Assembly: GCA_030838445.1 (NCBI GenBank)
Contig: JAUZFQ010000016.1
Span: 1-59,246 of the forward strand
Length of the DNA stretch: 59,246 nt
Reading direction: 5' to 3'
From: Pyrinomonadaceae bacterium
GTDB lineage: Bacteria; Acidobacteriota; Blastocatellia; Pyrinomonadales; Pyrinomonadaceae
The first letter of the stretch is position 1, and each line of letters opens with the position of its first letter. Below are positions 18,994-28,018 of the stretch, one piece after another. A program made the position numbers and the translations under genes. The notes beneath the pieces are model-generated. The model did no database searches. It saw only the letters and a list, made by a program, of their open reading frames with translations, and was not told the origin of the DNA.

Positions 18994-19089
18994 AGTGACA
19001 AGTGACGAGTGACAAGTGACGAGTTAAAAACGTATGCTTGAGGTGACGGGTTGAGTTTGGTTCTGACTCGTCACTTGTCACCTGTCACT
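18994..19089. repeat. GTGACAAG-type palindrome
   Basis: Left arm 18994-19024 is a repeat of AGTGACAAGTGACG; right arm 19066-19089 (ACTCGTCACTTGTCACCTGT...) is nearly its reverse complement, with a 41-base middle. It fills almost all of the gap between the M14 gene and the SRPBCC gene; its right arm ends 12 bases before the GTG start, so the hairpin could mask that start. Confidence 0.8.
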
Positions 19090-19101
19090 GGGGGTTTTAT
19101 C

Positions 19102-19584
19102 GTGTTTCAGATCAAAGCGGCTTTTGAAGACAAACTTGAGATTAAGACCACGATTGAGCGTGCGCGCGCCTTCTTCGGCGACTGGCGCAACTTCGTGGAG
19201 TTGATGCCGGGCGTGGAGAGCATTCGCGAAGAGGCGGGCGGCGTGATGCGCTGGCTCATCCGCGCGGAAGTGCCCGTGATCGGCGCGATCCGGCAGGCGT
19301 TCGCCGTCGAGCAGACGCTCGACCACCCGCAGAGCATCGAGTGGTCGCCCGCCGCGCAGGAGCGGAGCAACTTTCTGCGCTACGCCGCGCAGTTCGAGGA
19401 GCAGGGCACGCGCGTCTTGATCCGCATCGTGCAGCGCGTCGAGTTGCGCCGCCAGAAGGCGACCGAGTTGCACATGCTGGCCGGACTCGTCGGCGAGAAC
19501 CGCCTCAGCGCGGAGATGCAGAAGGGCGTCAGCGAGATGATGCGCACCTTCCTCCAACGCGCGCGCACGCAGTTGGAGCAGTAG
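19102..19584 (+). CDS. SRPBCC/START-like (CoxG/cyclase type) protein
   Basis: 160 aa from a GTG preceded by GGGGG. The pattern FQIKAAFEDKLEIKTTIERA, FFGDWRNFVELMPGVESIRE, IEWSPAAQE and a long C-terminal helix is typical of SRPBCC ligand-binding proteins, with a hydrophobic cavity of unknown ligand. Upstream in-frame sequence up to 19051 lies in the palindrome and does not look coding. Confidence 0.75.
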   Translation: MFQIKAAFEDKLEIKTTIERARAFFGDWRNFVELMPGVESIREEAGGVMRWLIRAEVPVIGAIRQAFAVEQTLDHPQSIEWSPAAQERSNFLRYAAQFEEQGTRVLIRIVQRVELRRQKATELHMLAGLVGENRLSAEMQKGVSEMMRTFLQRARTQLEQ

Positions 19585-19591
19585 CCGGATG

Positions 19592-19737
19592 GTCAGTTGT
19601 TCTTAGTCAGTTGTTCTTAGTCCGTGGTCAGTTGTCCGTGGTCAGTTGTTCAAGACAATCTTTAGCGACTCGCTCGTCAGTCACATGCAACTGACCACGG
19701 ACAACTGACTAAGAACAACTGACCACGGACAACTGAC
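19592..19737. repeat. GTCAGT-type palindrome, copy A
   Basis: Long arms made of GTCAGTTGTTCTTA and GTCCGTGGTCAGTTG words (19592-19648) pair with 19688-19737. The 39-nt core 19649-19687 (TTCAAGACAATCTTTAGC...) is homologous to cores of the elements at 4998, 38061 and, in part, 26307. It lies 5 bases after the SRPBCC stop. Confidence 0.9.
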
Positions 19738-20117
19738 AGCCTCCCCAACTTCCCGCCCCTAATTTTATCTTCTTGCAAGGGCACGGATTATCAAGTAATC
19801 TGAAAAGCGGTTGACCTCCCCTAACGGGGACTTGCCTACATCTTCCGGTCAGCCTCCTCAGCCAGCGTGACAGTCCTCCGTTTCATCAATGCTCGCCGCC
19901 CTCTCTTTGTGCGTGCGCGTGTGCGGTCAGACGGGGCAGGTAGTTTCACTTTAAAGTTTGGGCGCGTCTCTAGAGCGTGTGCCCGCCGGAGGGCGCGCGT
20001 CGCGCGCGACGCACGCAGACCGAAAAGTTTCCCGACAAACGAGAAGCCCGCTCCCGACGCCCGCCCGAACTGTGCGATTCGGTCGAACCGGCGGGGCGCG
20101 CCTCACCCGATACGACT
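19738..20117 (+). other. leader region of the PAS-GGDEF-EAL gene
   Basis: 380 bases without a credible gene. It holds a CCCC-TAAC-GGGG mini-hairpin near 19818 just after TTGACC, which could be a -35 element; no good -10 follows. In-frame codons reach back to 19977 but the codons there look non-coding. I see no c-di-GMP riboswitch signature. Confidence 0.4.
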
Positions 20118-23100
20118 ATGAACTCATTCCCCCCCGCCATTGACCTCGCAGTCTTCCAGCGTTTGTGCGAGGTGCACGCGAATCAAGCATCCGAACCGGG
20201 CAGTTACGCCGAAGCGCAGCGAACGCTGCTCACGCTGATGGGCAACCTGCCCGGCATGGCCTACTGCTGCCGCAACGATGCCGACTGGACGATGCTCTTC
20301 GTCAGCGAAGGCTGTCTGGAACTGACCGGCTACGCGCCCGCAGACCTGACCGGCGAACGCAAAGTCTCTTACGCCGACTTGATCCACCCGGACGACCGGG
20401 GCAAGGTCTGGGAAGAGGTGCAGGCCGCCATCGCGGCCGGAACGCGCTTCCGCCTCGTCTACCGTCTGGCGACCGCCGCGCAGGGCGAGCGTTGGGTGTG
20501 GGAGCAGGGGCACGGCATCTTCTCGGCCGAAGGCGAACTCGTCGCCATCGAGGGCTTCGTCACAGACATCACCGACCGCGTGCAGGCGGAAGAGGCGCTG
20601 CGCGCGGCAGAGTTGAAGTATCGCTCGATCTTCGAGCAGGCCGTCCACGGCATCTACCGCTCGACGCCCGACGGAAAGTTTCTCGCCGCCAACCCGGCCA
20701 TCGCGCACATGCTCGGCTACGCTTCGCCCGCCGAACTGACGGCGCACTGCACCGACATCGAGCGCGACTTCTACGCCGACGCCGAGACGCGCGGCCGACT
20801 CCAAAGCCTGCTCGCCGCGAACGGCAAGGTGCAGGGCTTCGAGGCGCGCGTGTTTTGCAAAGACCGCAGCGTCATCTGGATGCGCGAAAACATCTACGCC
20901 GTGTGCGACGCGCAGGGCGCGCTCCTGTATTACGAGGGCAGCGTCGAGGACATCACCGCGGGCAAGCGCGCTAAGGAGATGCTCGCGCGCAGCGAAGAGC
21001 AGTACCGCGTCCTGTTCGAGAGCAACCCGAACCCGATGTGGGTCTACGACACGGACACCTACGCCTATCTCGCCGTCAACGAGGCGGCGGTCAGGCACTA
21101 CGGCTATACGCGCGAAGAGTTTCTCAAGATGTCGATCCTCGACGTGCGCCCCGCGTCCAACATCCCGGCCGTGCTCGAAAACATCGCCGCGCTCCCCTCA
21201 GAGCATCGCTACGCGGGCGAGTGGGAGCACCTCAAGAAGGACGGCACGCAGATTTTCGTCGAGATCAGTTCGCAACTGATTGACTTCGGCGGGCGCACGG
21301 CGCGGCTCGTGCTGATCAACGATGTGACCGAGCGCAAGCAGGCCGAGCGCGCCCTGCGCGAGAGCGAGGAACGCTACCGCGAACTCTTTGAGAACGCCAA
21401 CGACGTCATCTACACGACTGATCTGTCCGGCCGTTACATCACCGTCAACCGCGTGGTCGAGAAGATTTCCGGCTACACCTGCGACGAGATACGCCGCATG
21501 GACTACTCGCAACTCGTCGCGCCGGAATGTCTCGAACTGTCGCGCCAGATGATGGCGCGCAAACTCGCGGGCGAGGAGTCCACCACTTTTTACGAGAGCG
21601 AGATCGTCTCGAAGAGCGGCGAGCGCGTGCTGCTCGAAGTGAGTTCGCAGTTGATCTACGACGGCGGTGCGCCGGTGGGCGTGCAGGGCATCGCGCGCGA
21701 CATCACCACGCGCTCTCGCGCCGAGCGCGCCCTGCGCGAGAGCGAGGAGCGTTACCGCGAACTGTTCGAGAACGCCAACGACCTCGTCTACACGCACGAC
21801 CTCGCGGGCTACTTCACCTCGCTCAACAAGACGGGCGAGCGCATCACGGGCTACACGCGCGAAGAGGCCGTGTCGCTCAACATCGCGCAGGTCATCGTGC
21901 CGGAACACCTCGCCCTCGCGCGCGGGATGATGGCGCGCAAGGGGTCAACCGACGAGTCAACCGTCTACGAAGTTGACATCATCGCGAAGGACGGGCGGCG
22001 CGTGCCGCTCGAAGTGAGCACGCGGCTCGTCTACCGGAACGGCGTGCCCTGCGGCGTGCAGGGCATCGCGCGCGACATCGCCGAGCGCAAGCACACCGAG
22101 GCCAAACTTCTCCACAACGCCTACCACGACGCGCTGACCGGACTGCCCAACCGCAACCTCTTCACGGATCATTTGCAGATGGCCGTCGAGCGCGCGCGGC
22201 GGCACGCGGAGTCCGTCTTCGCCGTGCTGTTCTTAGACCTCGACCGCTTCAAGAACGTCAACGACTCTCTCGGCCACACGGTCGGCGACCAACTGCTCGT
22301 CGCGCTCTCGCGCCGCCTGCAACACTGCCTGCGCCCCTCCGATGTGGTGGCGCGGCTCGGCGGCGACGAGTTCGCGATCCTGTTGAACGACATCGGCGCG
22401 CAGCCGGGCGAGGCCGTCGCCCTCGCCGAACGCGTGCAGCAGGAGTTGATGCAGCCGTTCAACCTCGGCGGCCACGAGGTGTTCACCACGGCGAGCATCG
22501 GCATCGCCCTGAGCACCACGGGGTATGAGACGCCGGAGGCCGTTTTGCGCGACGCGGACACGGTGATGTACCGCGCGAAGGCGCGCGGCAAGGCGCGCCA
22601 CGAGGTGTTCGATCAGAACATGCACGCGCGCGTCGTCGCGCTGCTGCGGCTGGAAAACGATCTGCGCCGCGCCGTCGAGCGCAACGAATTTCGTTTGCAG
22701 TATCAACCCATCGTCGCGCTCGACACGGGGCGCGTCTCCGGCTTCGAGGCGCTCGCGCGCTGGCAGCATCCGGAACTCGGCTTGATCCCGCCGAAAGATT
22801 TCATCCCCGTCGCGGAAGAGACCGGCGTGATCGTTGAACTCGGCCAGTGGGTGATGGAAGAGGCGTGCCGCCAGATGCGCGGCTGGCAGTTGATCTCGCC
22901 GCAGCACAGTCAACTCAAACTCAGCGTCAATTTGTCGAGCCGCCACTTCGTCCAGCCCGATCTCTACGAGCGCATCGAGCAGGTGCTCGCCGAGACAGGT
23001 CTTGCGCCCCACGCGCTCCAACTCGAAATCACAGAGAGCGTCTTGATGGAGAACGCGCACACCATCGTCCCGCTCCTCAGCCGCTTGCGCGATCTCGGCG

Positions 23101-23465
23101 TCGAGTTGGCGATTGACGACTTCGGCACGGGCTACTCGTCGCTCAGCTACCTCTCGCGCCTGAAGCCGATCCACACGTTGAAGATTGACCGCTCGTTCAT
23201 CAGCATGGGCGGCGACGACCACGAGAATTCCGAGATCGTCCGCACCATCATCATGCTCGCCAAGAACATGGGCAAGGACGTGGTGGCCGAAGGCATCGAG
23301 ACTTGCGAACAACTCGCGCGCCTCCGCACGCTCAACTGCGCCTACGGTCAGGGCTACCTCTTCTCCCGCCCGCAAGACCCCTTCGAGATCGAACGCCGCC
23401 TGCGCCAGGGGCTGCACGCCGTCATCGCCCCCACCCCGCTCACGGACGAACTGAACGTGGCCTGA
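20118..23465 (+). CDS. multi-PAS GGDEF-EAL cyclic-di-GMP protein
   Basis: 1115 aa cytoplasmic sensor; no membrane segment or signal peptide is seen. About five PAS domains lie at residues 30-155, 165-285, 290-410, 417-535 and 541-660, several ending in the PAC-type IxDIT/DITxR segment. Then comes a diguanylate cyclase domain with intact ARLGGDEFAILL (about 755) preceded by LDLDRFKNVNDSLGHTVGD, and a phosphodiesterase domain with GFEALARW, EITESVLMEN, IDDFGTGYSSLSYL and LKIDRSFI. Both catalytic motifs look intact, so the protein could both make and break c-di-GMP. PAS 4 and 5 begin with nearly identical 63-base stretches, a recent duplication. Confidence 0.95.
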   Translation: MNSFPPAIDLAVFQRLCEVHANQASEPGSYAEAQRTLLTLMGNLPGMAYCCRNDADWTMLFVSEGCLELTGYAPADLTGERKVSYADLIHPDDRGKVWEEVQAAIAAGTRFRLVYRLATAAQGERWVWEQGHGIFSAEGELVAIEGFVTDITDRVQAEEALRAAELKYRSIFEQAVHGIYRSTPDGKFLAANPAIAHMLGYASPAELTAHCTDIERDFYADAETRGRLQSLLAANGKVQGFEARVFCKDRSVIWMRENIYAVCDAQGALLYYEGSVEDITAGKRAKEMLARSEEQYRVLFESNPNPMWVYDTDTYAYLAVNEAAVRHYGYTREEFLKMSILDVRPASNIPAVLENIAALPSEHRYAGEWEHLKKDGTQIFVEISSQLIDFGGRTARLVLINDVTERKQAERALRESEERYRELFENANDVIYTTDLSGRYITVNRVVEKISGYTCDEIRRMDYSQLVAPECLELSRQMMARKLAGEESTTFYESEIVSKSGERVLLEVSSQLIYDGGAPVGVQGIARDITTRSRAERALRESEERYRELFENANDLVYTHDLAGYFTSLNKTGERITGYTREEAVSLNIAQVIVPEHLALARGMMARKGSTDESTVYEVDIIAKDGRRVPLEVSTRLVYRNGVPCGVQGIARDIAERKHTEAKLLHNAYHDALTGLPNRNLFTDHLQMAVERARRHAESVFAVLFLDLDRFKNVNDSLGHTVGDQLLVALSRRLQHCLRPSDVVARLGGDEFAILLNDIGAQPGEAVALAERVQQELMQPFNLGGHEVFTTASIGIALSTTGYETPEAVLRDADTVMYRAKARGKARHEVFDQNMHARVVALLRLENDLRRAVERNEFRLQYQPIVALDTGRVSGFEALARWQHPELGLIPPKDFIPVAEETGVIVELGQWVMEEACRQMRGWQLISPQHSQLKLSVNLSSRHFVQPDLYERIEQVLAETGLAPHALQLEITESVLMENAHTIVPLLSRLRDLGVELAIDDFGTGYSSLSYLSRLKPIHTLKIDRSFISMGGDDHENSEIVRTIIMLAKNMGKDVVAEGIETCEQLARLRTLNCAYGQGYLFSRPQDPFEIERRLRQGLHAVIAPTPLTDELNVA

Positions 23466-23608
23466 TTCAGTCAACACCGCGCAACGCTTTAGTTAACAGC
23501 ACGCGGTCTCTGTACGTCTGTTGTGAGCGCGTTCGCGTCATGCAAACGAAGCGCGGTTGGGCTACAATAAGGGCATCATAAATTTTCATTCGGGAGAGAG
23601 TTCGTGCG

Positions 23609-23863
23609 ATGGCAAACATCAAGATGTATACGACGACGTGGTGCTCCGACTGCCGCCGCGCCAAGAAGTTCCTGAACGAGAGCGGCATCGCTTACGACGA
23701 GATCAACATCGAAGACGAGGACGGGGCGGCGGAACTCGTGATGCGTCTCAACGAGGGCAAGCGCAAAGTCCCGACCTTCGAGGTTGACGGGCGTGCTTTC
23801 AACCTCTCGCCCTACGACGAGCGCAAACTGCGCGCGGAACTCGGTCTGGAAGTGGCGGGGTAA
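23609..23863 (+). CDS. glutaredoxin-like (NrdH/mycoredoxin type) protein
   Basis: 84 aa, a single thioredoxin-fold domain. The redox motif is TTWCSDCRRAK near residue 11, the cis-Pro segment is KVPTFEV, and DGRAFNLSPYDERKLRAEL is the C-terminal helix. ATG at 23609 follows CGGGAGAGAG. Electron donor and target unknown. The next gene begins 8 bases downstream, so the two are probably co-transcribed. Confidence 0.9.
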   Translation: MANIKMYTTTWCSDCRRAKKFLNESGIAYDEINIEDEDGAAELVMRLNEGKRKVPTFEVDGRAFNLSPYDERKLRAELGLEVAG

Positions 23864-23870
23864 ACAAGCG

Positions 23871-24146
23871 ATGGCGGCGAACACAAAAGGGGCGGGGCAG
23901 AGCAGGACGCGGCGGGTGGCGCGCGCCGGGGGCTGGAAACTCGCGCGGCGGCTGATCAAGCCGATCCCCGTAGTCGGCACGGCCGTCGCGCTCGGCTTCG
24001 CGGGCTACGAGATCAAAAAGAAGGGCTGGCGCAACGGCCTCCTGCACGTCGGCCTCGACATCATCCCCGTCGTCGGCACGGCCAAAGACGTGCTCGAAAT
24101 CTTCACGGGCGACCTCATCCCCGACAAGAAAAACGGTAACCGTTAA
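23871..24146 (+). CDS. small glycine-rich, probably membrane-associated protein
   Basis: 91 aa. A very basic N-terminus (SRTRRVARAGGWKLARRLIK) is followed by two similar hydrophobic segments, KPIPVVGTAVALGFAGYEIK and LDIIPVVGTAKDVLEIFTGD, sharing IPVVGTA. The repeated motif suggests an internal duplication forming a helical hairpin. No function assigned; probable operon partner of the glutaredoxin. Confidence 0.6.
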   Translation: MAANTKGAGQSRTRRVARAGGWKLARRLIKPIPVVGTAVALGFAGYEIKKKGWRNGLLHVGLDIIPVVGTAKDVLEIFTGDLIPDKKNGNR

Positions 24147-24203
24147 AGCGACGCGCGCGACCCGGTAGAGCGAAGCGCGACTCAGTAGAGCGACGGGGGC
24201 GGC
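24145..24203. repeat. 20-nt imperfect tandem repeat
   Basis: Three units of the form AGAGCGAAGCGCGACTCAGT fill the gap between two convergent genes and begin at the stop of the left one. Confidence 0.5.
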
Positions 24204-24743
24204 TCATTTCGCGCCCGTCGTGAACCAGCCCCGCTCTGCGAGGTGCGCGATGATCCCGTCAACGAAGACGTTCACGCCCGCGCCCACGCCGCCCCGGCCG
24301 AACGGCGCGCTCATCCGGTCGCCGTGAATCTTCAACACCTCTTCCGGTAAATCAACCCTGAGACTGTCCGTCAGTTGCACGCGCCACTTGCGATCCCGGA
24401 TGGCGAGCATCAAGAGGATGCCGCCTTTATCGCCCGCGCCCTTCGCCAGTCTCCAACGGCGCGCGGCGTTCAGTGAGTAGTCGAAAATCTCCTCGCCGCC
24501 GGTCGTCTCAATCGTCACGACAACAAACTCAATCCCGGCGCGTTTGCGCAGCGCGGCCAACTTCGTTTCGAGTTGCCGCTCCGCCCGCGCGTCTATCGCG
24601 TTCGCGAAGTCGCCGACGAAACTCTTCGGCCGCGCGGGCAGGTCGTTGCCCGCGCTCACCGCGCCGCCGATCTGTGCCGACGCGCCCGACGCCGCGAGGG
24701 CGAAGACTGCGCAGAGGGCGACGAGCCGGATGATTCGTTGCAT
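24204..24743 (-). CDS. exported TPM-domain protein
   Basis: 179 aa from the ATG at 24743 (GGAG eight bases upstream). A signal peptide (IIRLVALCAVFALAASGASA) precedes a TPM domain: SFVGDFANAIDARAERQLET, GIEFVVVTIETTGGEEIFDY, GDKGGILLMLAIRDRKWRVQ. TPM domains are found in YgcG-like membrane proteins and in a plant thylakoid phosphatase; this one lacks the usual C-terminal membrane anchor, so it is probably soluble in the periplasm. Function unsure. Confidence 0.8.
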   Translation of the reverse strand: MQRIIRLVALCAVFALAASGASAQIGGAVSAGNDLPARPKSFVGDFANAIDARAERQLETKLAALRKRAGIEFVVVTIETTGGEEIFDYSLNAARRWRLAKGAGDKGGILLMLAIRDRKWRVQLTDSLRVDLPEEVLKIHGDRMSAPFGRGGVGAGVNVFVDGIIAHLAERGWFTTGAK

Positions 24744-24770
24744 GGCAGTTTCTCCGTTTGACGCGCGAAC

Positions 24771-24835
24771 GCGCTTCAAGGCAAAACTCGTTTCGGTTGA
24801 ACGCGCGTCCGGGCAAAAACTCGTTTCGGTTAAAC
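24771..24835. repeat. 32/33-nt tandem repeat, two units
   Basis: Both units contain GGCAAAAACTCGTTTCGGTT (the first lacks one A) and end GAAC/AAAC. They lie between gatA and the TPM gene, which are co-directional. Confidence 0.6.
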
Positions 24836-24840
24836 GTGCT

Positions 24841-26301
24841 TCATTGACCTTCTGCCGAGACGGGCGGGCGCGCGTCGAAGGGTTGCGCCTGCTCGTAGGC
24901 GTGTGCGAAGCGGAAGAGCGTCGGCTCGCTCCAGTGCGGGCCGAGCAGTTGCATGCCGATGGGCAACTTTGCCTGCGAGAGGCCGCAGGGGATGGAGAGG
25001 CCGGGGATGCCCGCGAGGTTGGCCGTCACCGTGTAGATGTCGTTGAGGTACATCGCGAGCGGGTCGTCCGTCTTTTCGCCGAGCAGGAAGGCTGTGGTCG
25101 GCGAGGTCGGCGTGATGATCGCGTCGCAACGCTCGAAGGCGCGTGCGAAGTCCTGCTTGAGCAGCGTCCGCACCTTTTGCGCCTTGAGATAATAGGCGTC
25201 GTAGTAACCGGAAGAGAGGACGTAAGTGCCGAGCATGATGCGGCGTTTGACCTCCGCGCCGAAGCCCTCCTCGCGCGTGCGGCGGTACATCTCGCGCAGG
25301 GTGTGCGACTCTTCGGCGCGGAGGCCGTAGCGCACGCCGTCGTAGCGCGCGAGGTTGGAAGAGGCTTCGGCGGTGGCGATGATGTAGTAGACCGCGATGG
25401 CGTATTTCGCGTGCGGCAGTTCGACGTCAACCACCTCCGCGCCGAGCGCGCGGTAAGTTTCAATCGCCGCCTCGACACTCGCGCGCACGTCCGCGTCCAG
25501 CCCCGCGCCGAACAACTCGCGCGGCACGCCGATGCGCGCGCCGCGCATGTCGCCCGTCAACTCCGCGACGTAATCGGGCACGGGCATGTCGGCGGTCGTC
25601 GCGTCGCGCGGGTCGCGCCCGGCGATGACCGAGAGGGTCAGAGCGGCGTCCGCGGTGTTGGTGGCGAAGATGCCGATCTGGTCGAGCGACGAGCCGAAGG
25701 CGACGAGGCCGTAGCGCGAGACGCGCCCGTAGGTGGGCTTCACGCCGACGATGCCGCAGAGCGAGGCGGGCTGGCGGACTGACCCGCCCGTGTCCGACCC
25801 CAGCGCGACGGGCACGATGCGCGCCGCGACCGCCGCCGCCGAACCGCCCGACGAGCCGCCGGGCACGCGCGCCGTGTCCCAAGGGTTGCGCACGGGATGA
25901 TAAGCCGAGTTCTCGTTCGACGAACCCATCGCAAACTCGTCGCAGTTGGTCTTGCCGACGATGATCGCGCCCGCGTCGCGGAGGCGTTCGATGACGGTCG
26001 CGCTGTAGGGCGGGTGATAGCCGCCGAGGATGCGCGAGCCGCACGAGGCTTGCAAGCCACGCACGCAGATGTTGTCCTTGACGGCAACGGGAACTGCGTC
26101 GAGCGCGTGCGACTGCGACTCGTCGTGCTGTCGCCCGGCGTCCAACTCGCCCGCCCGCGCGAGCGCGCCCGCGCGGTCAATTTGCAGAAACGCGCCGAGC
26201 GTCTCGTTCAACTCTTCGGCAGCAGTGAGCGCGCGCTCCACGACGGCGCGCGCGTCCAGTTCGCCTCCCGCGAGGCGCGTCCTTGTAGTTTCGATGTTCA
26301 T
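24841..26301 (-). CDS. gatA: Asp/Glu-tRNA(Asn/Gln) amidotransferase subunit A
   Basis: 486 aa amidase of the GatCAB complex, which releases ammonia from glutamine to amidate mischarged Glu-tRNA(Gln). Seen: the Lys of VAVKDNIC and the serine pair in [13 protein letters not shown] and [12 protein letters not shown], i.e. the Ser-cisSer-Lys triad; [20 protein letters not shown] follows as usual. The gatC gene lies upstream, separated by a GTCAGT-type repeat element. gatB is not in the window. Confidence 0.96.
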   Translation of the reverse strand: MNIETTRTRLAGGELDARAVVERALTAAEELNETLGAFLQIDRAGALARAGELDAGRQHDESQSHALDAVPVAVKDNICVRGLQASCGSRILGGYHPPYSATVIERLRDAGAIIVGKTNCDEFAMGSSNENSAYHPVRNPWDTARVPGGSSGGSAAAVAARIVPVALGSDTGGSVRQPASLCGIVGVKPTYGRVSRYGLVAFGSSLDQIGIFATNTADAALTLSVIAGRDPRDATTADMPVPDYVAELTGDMRGARIGVPRELFGAGLDADVRASVEAAIETYRALGAEVVDVELPHAKYAIAVYYIIATAEASSNLARYDGVRYGLRAEESHTLREMYRRTREEGFGAEVKRRIMLGTYVLSSGYYDAYYLKAQKVRTLLKQDFARAFERCDAIITPTSPTTAFLLGEKTDDPLAMYLNDIYTVTANLAGIPGLSIPCGLSQAKLPIGMQLLGPHWSEPTLFRFAHAYEQAQPFDARPPVSAEGQ

Positions 26302-26306
26302 TATTG

Positions 26307-26411
26307 GTTCGTCGTCCGTCGTCCGTTGTTCGTCGGCTCAAAAACTTGAGACATACATCTTCAGTCCGTTGCTGATAAATCACAAACAACTGACGACTGA
26401 CCACTGACAAC
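26307..26411. repeat. GTCAGT-type palindrome, copy D (degenerate)
   Basis: Right half CAACTGACGACTGACCACTG... (from 26387) is of the GTCAGT type; the left half (26307-26335) has the altered word GTCGTCC. The core segment 26357-26386 is 30 nt and ends GATAAATCACAAA, matching 22 of 30 bases of copy C's core, including the run ATAAATCACAAA. It separates gatC from gatA. Confidence 0.75.
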
Positions 26412-26420
26412 GCGCAGTGT

Positions 26421-26717
26421 TCATAAAACTTTCGGCACGCGGAAATGTCCGGCGGCTGGGTCGGGCGCTTGGTCGAGCGCGAGCTTCTGGCCGAGCGAGG
26501 GCAGGGGCGCATCTTCGCGCGCGGCGTCGGTGCGCGCGCCCTCGTCGGTGAGTCCGCCGAGGGCGGGTTCGGCCGCGCTCGTGTCCAACTCGTTCAACTG
26601 TTCGACGTAGGCGACGATGGAAGCCATCTGTGGCGTCAACGCACGGCGCTCGTCGTCCGTCAGTTCGAGTTGGGCAAGCGCGGCGATCTTTTCGATGTCG
26701 GATTCGGTGATCGGCAT
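26421..26717 (-). CDS. gatC: Asp/Glu-tRNA(Asn/Gln) amidotransferase subunit C
   Basis: 98 aa. ITESDIEKIAALAQLELTDD and MASIVAYVEQLNELDTSA are typical GatC; the C-terminal part has RTDAAREDAPLPSLGQKLAL and HFRVPKVL. GatC stabilises GatA-GatB. I start at the ATG at 26717; the frame extends further to 26810 but that would overlap the upstream gene's end. Transcribed before gatA. Confidence 0.93.
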   Translation of the reverse strand: MPITESDIEKIAALAQLELTDDERRALTPQMASIVAYVEQLNELDTSAAEPALGGLTDEGARTDAAREDAPLPSLGQKLALDQAPDPAAGHFRVPKVL

Positions 26718-26749
26718 AAGTGTTTCGTGTGAGCGGGCGGCGAGCGAAC

Positions 26750-27319
26750 TTAAGAGCCGCAGGGTCGCCTTTCGCCGCTCTTGATCTTCAACAGGTCTGA
26801 ACTCAGCCAAGCGGTGTTGTCCGTATAGTCAACGCGCAGGAGGTTGGCCGTACTGTACGGCGTGGTCTTGAATTTCCCCGCGGAGAGCGTCTGCCGCAGC
26901 GTTTTGGTTTTACCGGGCGAGACGTGTCCGAGCAGGCTGGTCGTGCGACAAGCGAGCGTCTGCGTCTTGTCGGCGTCCTTGAAATAGGTCACTTCCCAGA
27001 CGACCGCGCGGATCGTCTTCGTCTCGTTGTTCGTCACCTTCGCAATCAGGTTGTAGCCCTGTTGCGGCAGGTAGGGCGCGCCTTTGCTCTCCTCATAAGG
27101 GAACGGCCGAGACTGCGGGTAGCCGAAATAGTCGTCCTCCAGACGGCCGGACTTGTCTGCGTTGAATCTCGCGCCGGAGATGTAGCTGAAGATGGGTTGC
27201 CACTCCACGCCGGAGAGTTGCACGTCCGGCGCGGTGGTCTGCGCGGAGGTCACGGGAATGGCGAGCAGCGACGCGACGAGCGCCGTGGCGACGATAAATG
27301 CTGTCCTCGGTTTCGACAT
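26750..27319 (-). CDS. exported protein of unknown function
   Basis: 189 aa with a signal peptide (FIVATALVASLLAIPVTSAQ). The mature part is beta-rich with a fold like a small extracellular sandwich: LSGVEWQPIFSYISGARFNA, NLIAKVTNNETKTIRAVVWE, TKTLRQTLSAGKFKTTPY. Two Cys (one in LACRTT, one at GERRPCGS) may form a disulphide. An AGGAGG stands before the ATG at 27319. Confidence 0.75.
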   Translation of the reverse strand: MSKPRTAFIVATALVASLLAIPVTSAQTTAPDVQLSGVEWQPIFSYISGARFNADKSGRLEDDYFGYPQSRPFPYEESKGAPYLPQQGYNLIAKVTNNETKTIRAVVWEVTYFKDADKTQTLACRTTSLLGHVSPGKTKTLRQTLSAGKFKTTPYSTANLLRVDYTDNTAWLSSDLLKIKSGERRPCGS

Positions 27320-27414
27320 CGTATCCTCCTTATTGTTGGCGTGTGTCTCTGCGTCCTCAATGGCGCGTGTGCGTTCTCGTAAACATTTCGACGGGGCGTG
27401 CGGCTCTAGTCGGT

Positions 27415-27885
27415 CTACTTGCTGCGCTGTTGCGCTTCAATGTAACTACCGGCGGCGAGCAGGAAGCGGCGGCGCAAGTCTTCGTCGCGGATCGCCCCGG
27501 CGGCTTCGGTCAGTTGGCGCGAGTTGCGGAGCGCGCGTCGTTCGTGTGCGTCGCGGTCAAACTCGGTCTGGCCGAGCCGCGCGCGTTCGGCGCGGACGGT
27601 CGCCGCGTCAACGCGAAACTCGATGTAGGTGACGACGGCCTGACCGAGCAGCGAGTTGAGACGAAAGATGAGTTGGCCGCTGATCTGTTCGAGTTGCTTC
27701 TGCCAAGCCGTGTCTGGGACGGCGACGACGAGCTGTTTGCGGTACAGCCGAAACGGCACGGCCTGACCGCGCAGGGCTTCGCCCGCCACGCGACGCCACG
27801 CCACCATCGCCGCCGCCTCGGCCACCTCTTCCGCGTCGCCCGCCGCGCGCAGCAGGTTGGGCAGTGCTCGAATTAAGTCGTCCAT
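27415..27885 (-). CDS. DciA-type DUF721 protein
   Basis: 156 aa with the DUF721 core: VAWRRVAGEALRGQAVPFRL, LYRKQLVVAVPDTAWQKQLE and LIFRLNSLLGQAVVTYIEFR. DUF721/DciA proteins load the replicative helicase in bacteria that lack DnaC. It diverges from maf across a short palindrome. The assignment to DciA function rests on family only. Confidence 0.8.
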   Translation of the reverse strand: MDDLIRALPNLLRAAGDAEEVAEAAAMVAWRRVAGEALRGQAVPFRLYRKQLVVAVPDTAWQKQLEQISGQLIFRLNSLLGQAVVTYIEFRVDAATVRAERARLGQTEFDRDAHERRALRNSRQLTEAAGAIRDEDLRRRFLLAAGSYIEAQQRSK

Positions 27886-27891
27886 CTTTTC

Positions 27892-28001
27892 AATTGCGGA
27901 ATGCGGATTTAGGATTGCGGATTACTCGAAGGCAGGTTGCCGACTGGCAATCCCGGCCTCGTGTATCTACAATCCGCATTCCGCAATCCGAACTCCGCAT
28001 T
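27892..28001. repeat. AATCCGC-type palindrome
   Basis: Left arm 27892-27923 (GCGGAATGCGGATTTAGGAT...) and right arm 27971-28001 (AATCCGCATTCCGCAATCCG...) are largely reverse complements built from the word ATTGCGGA. It occupies the divergent spacer between the DUF721 gene and maf, where it must overlap or neighbour both promoters. Confidence 0.8.
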
Positions 28002-28018
28002 CATAAAAGGGGAGTGTA

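Noticed and set aside
19738-20117. c-di-GMP riboswitch before the GGDEF-EAL gene
   Set aside because: The expected conserved bases and pairing pattern could not be found.
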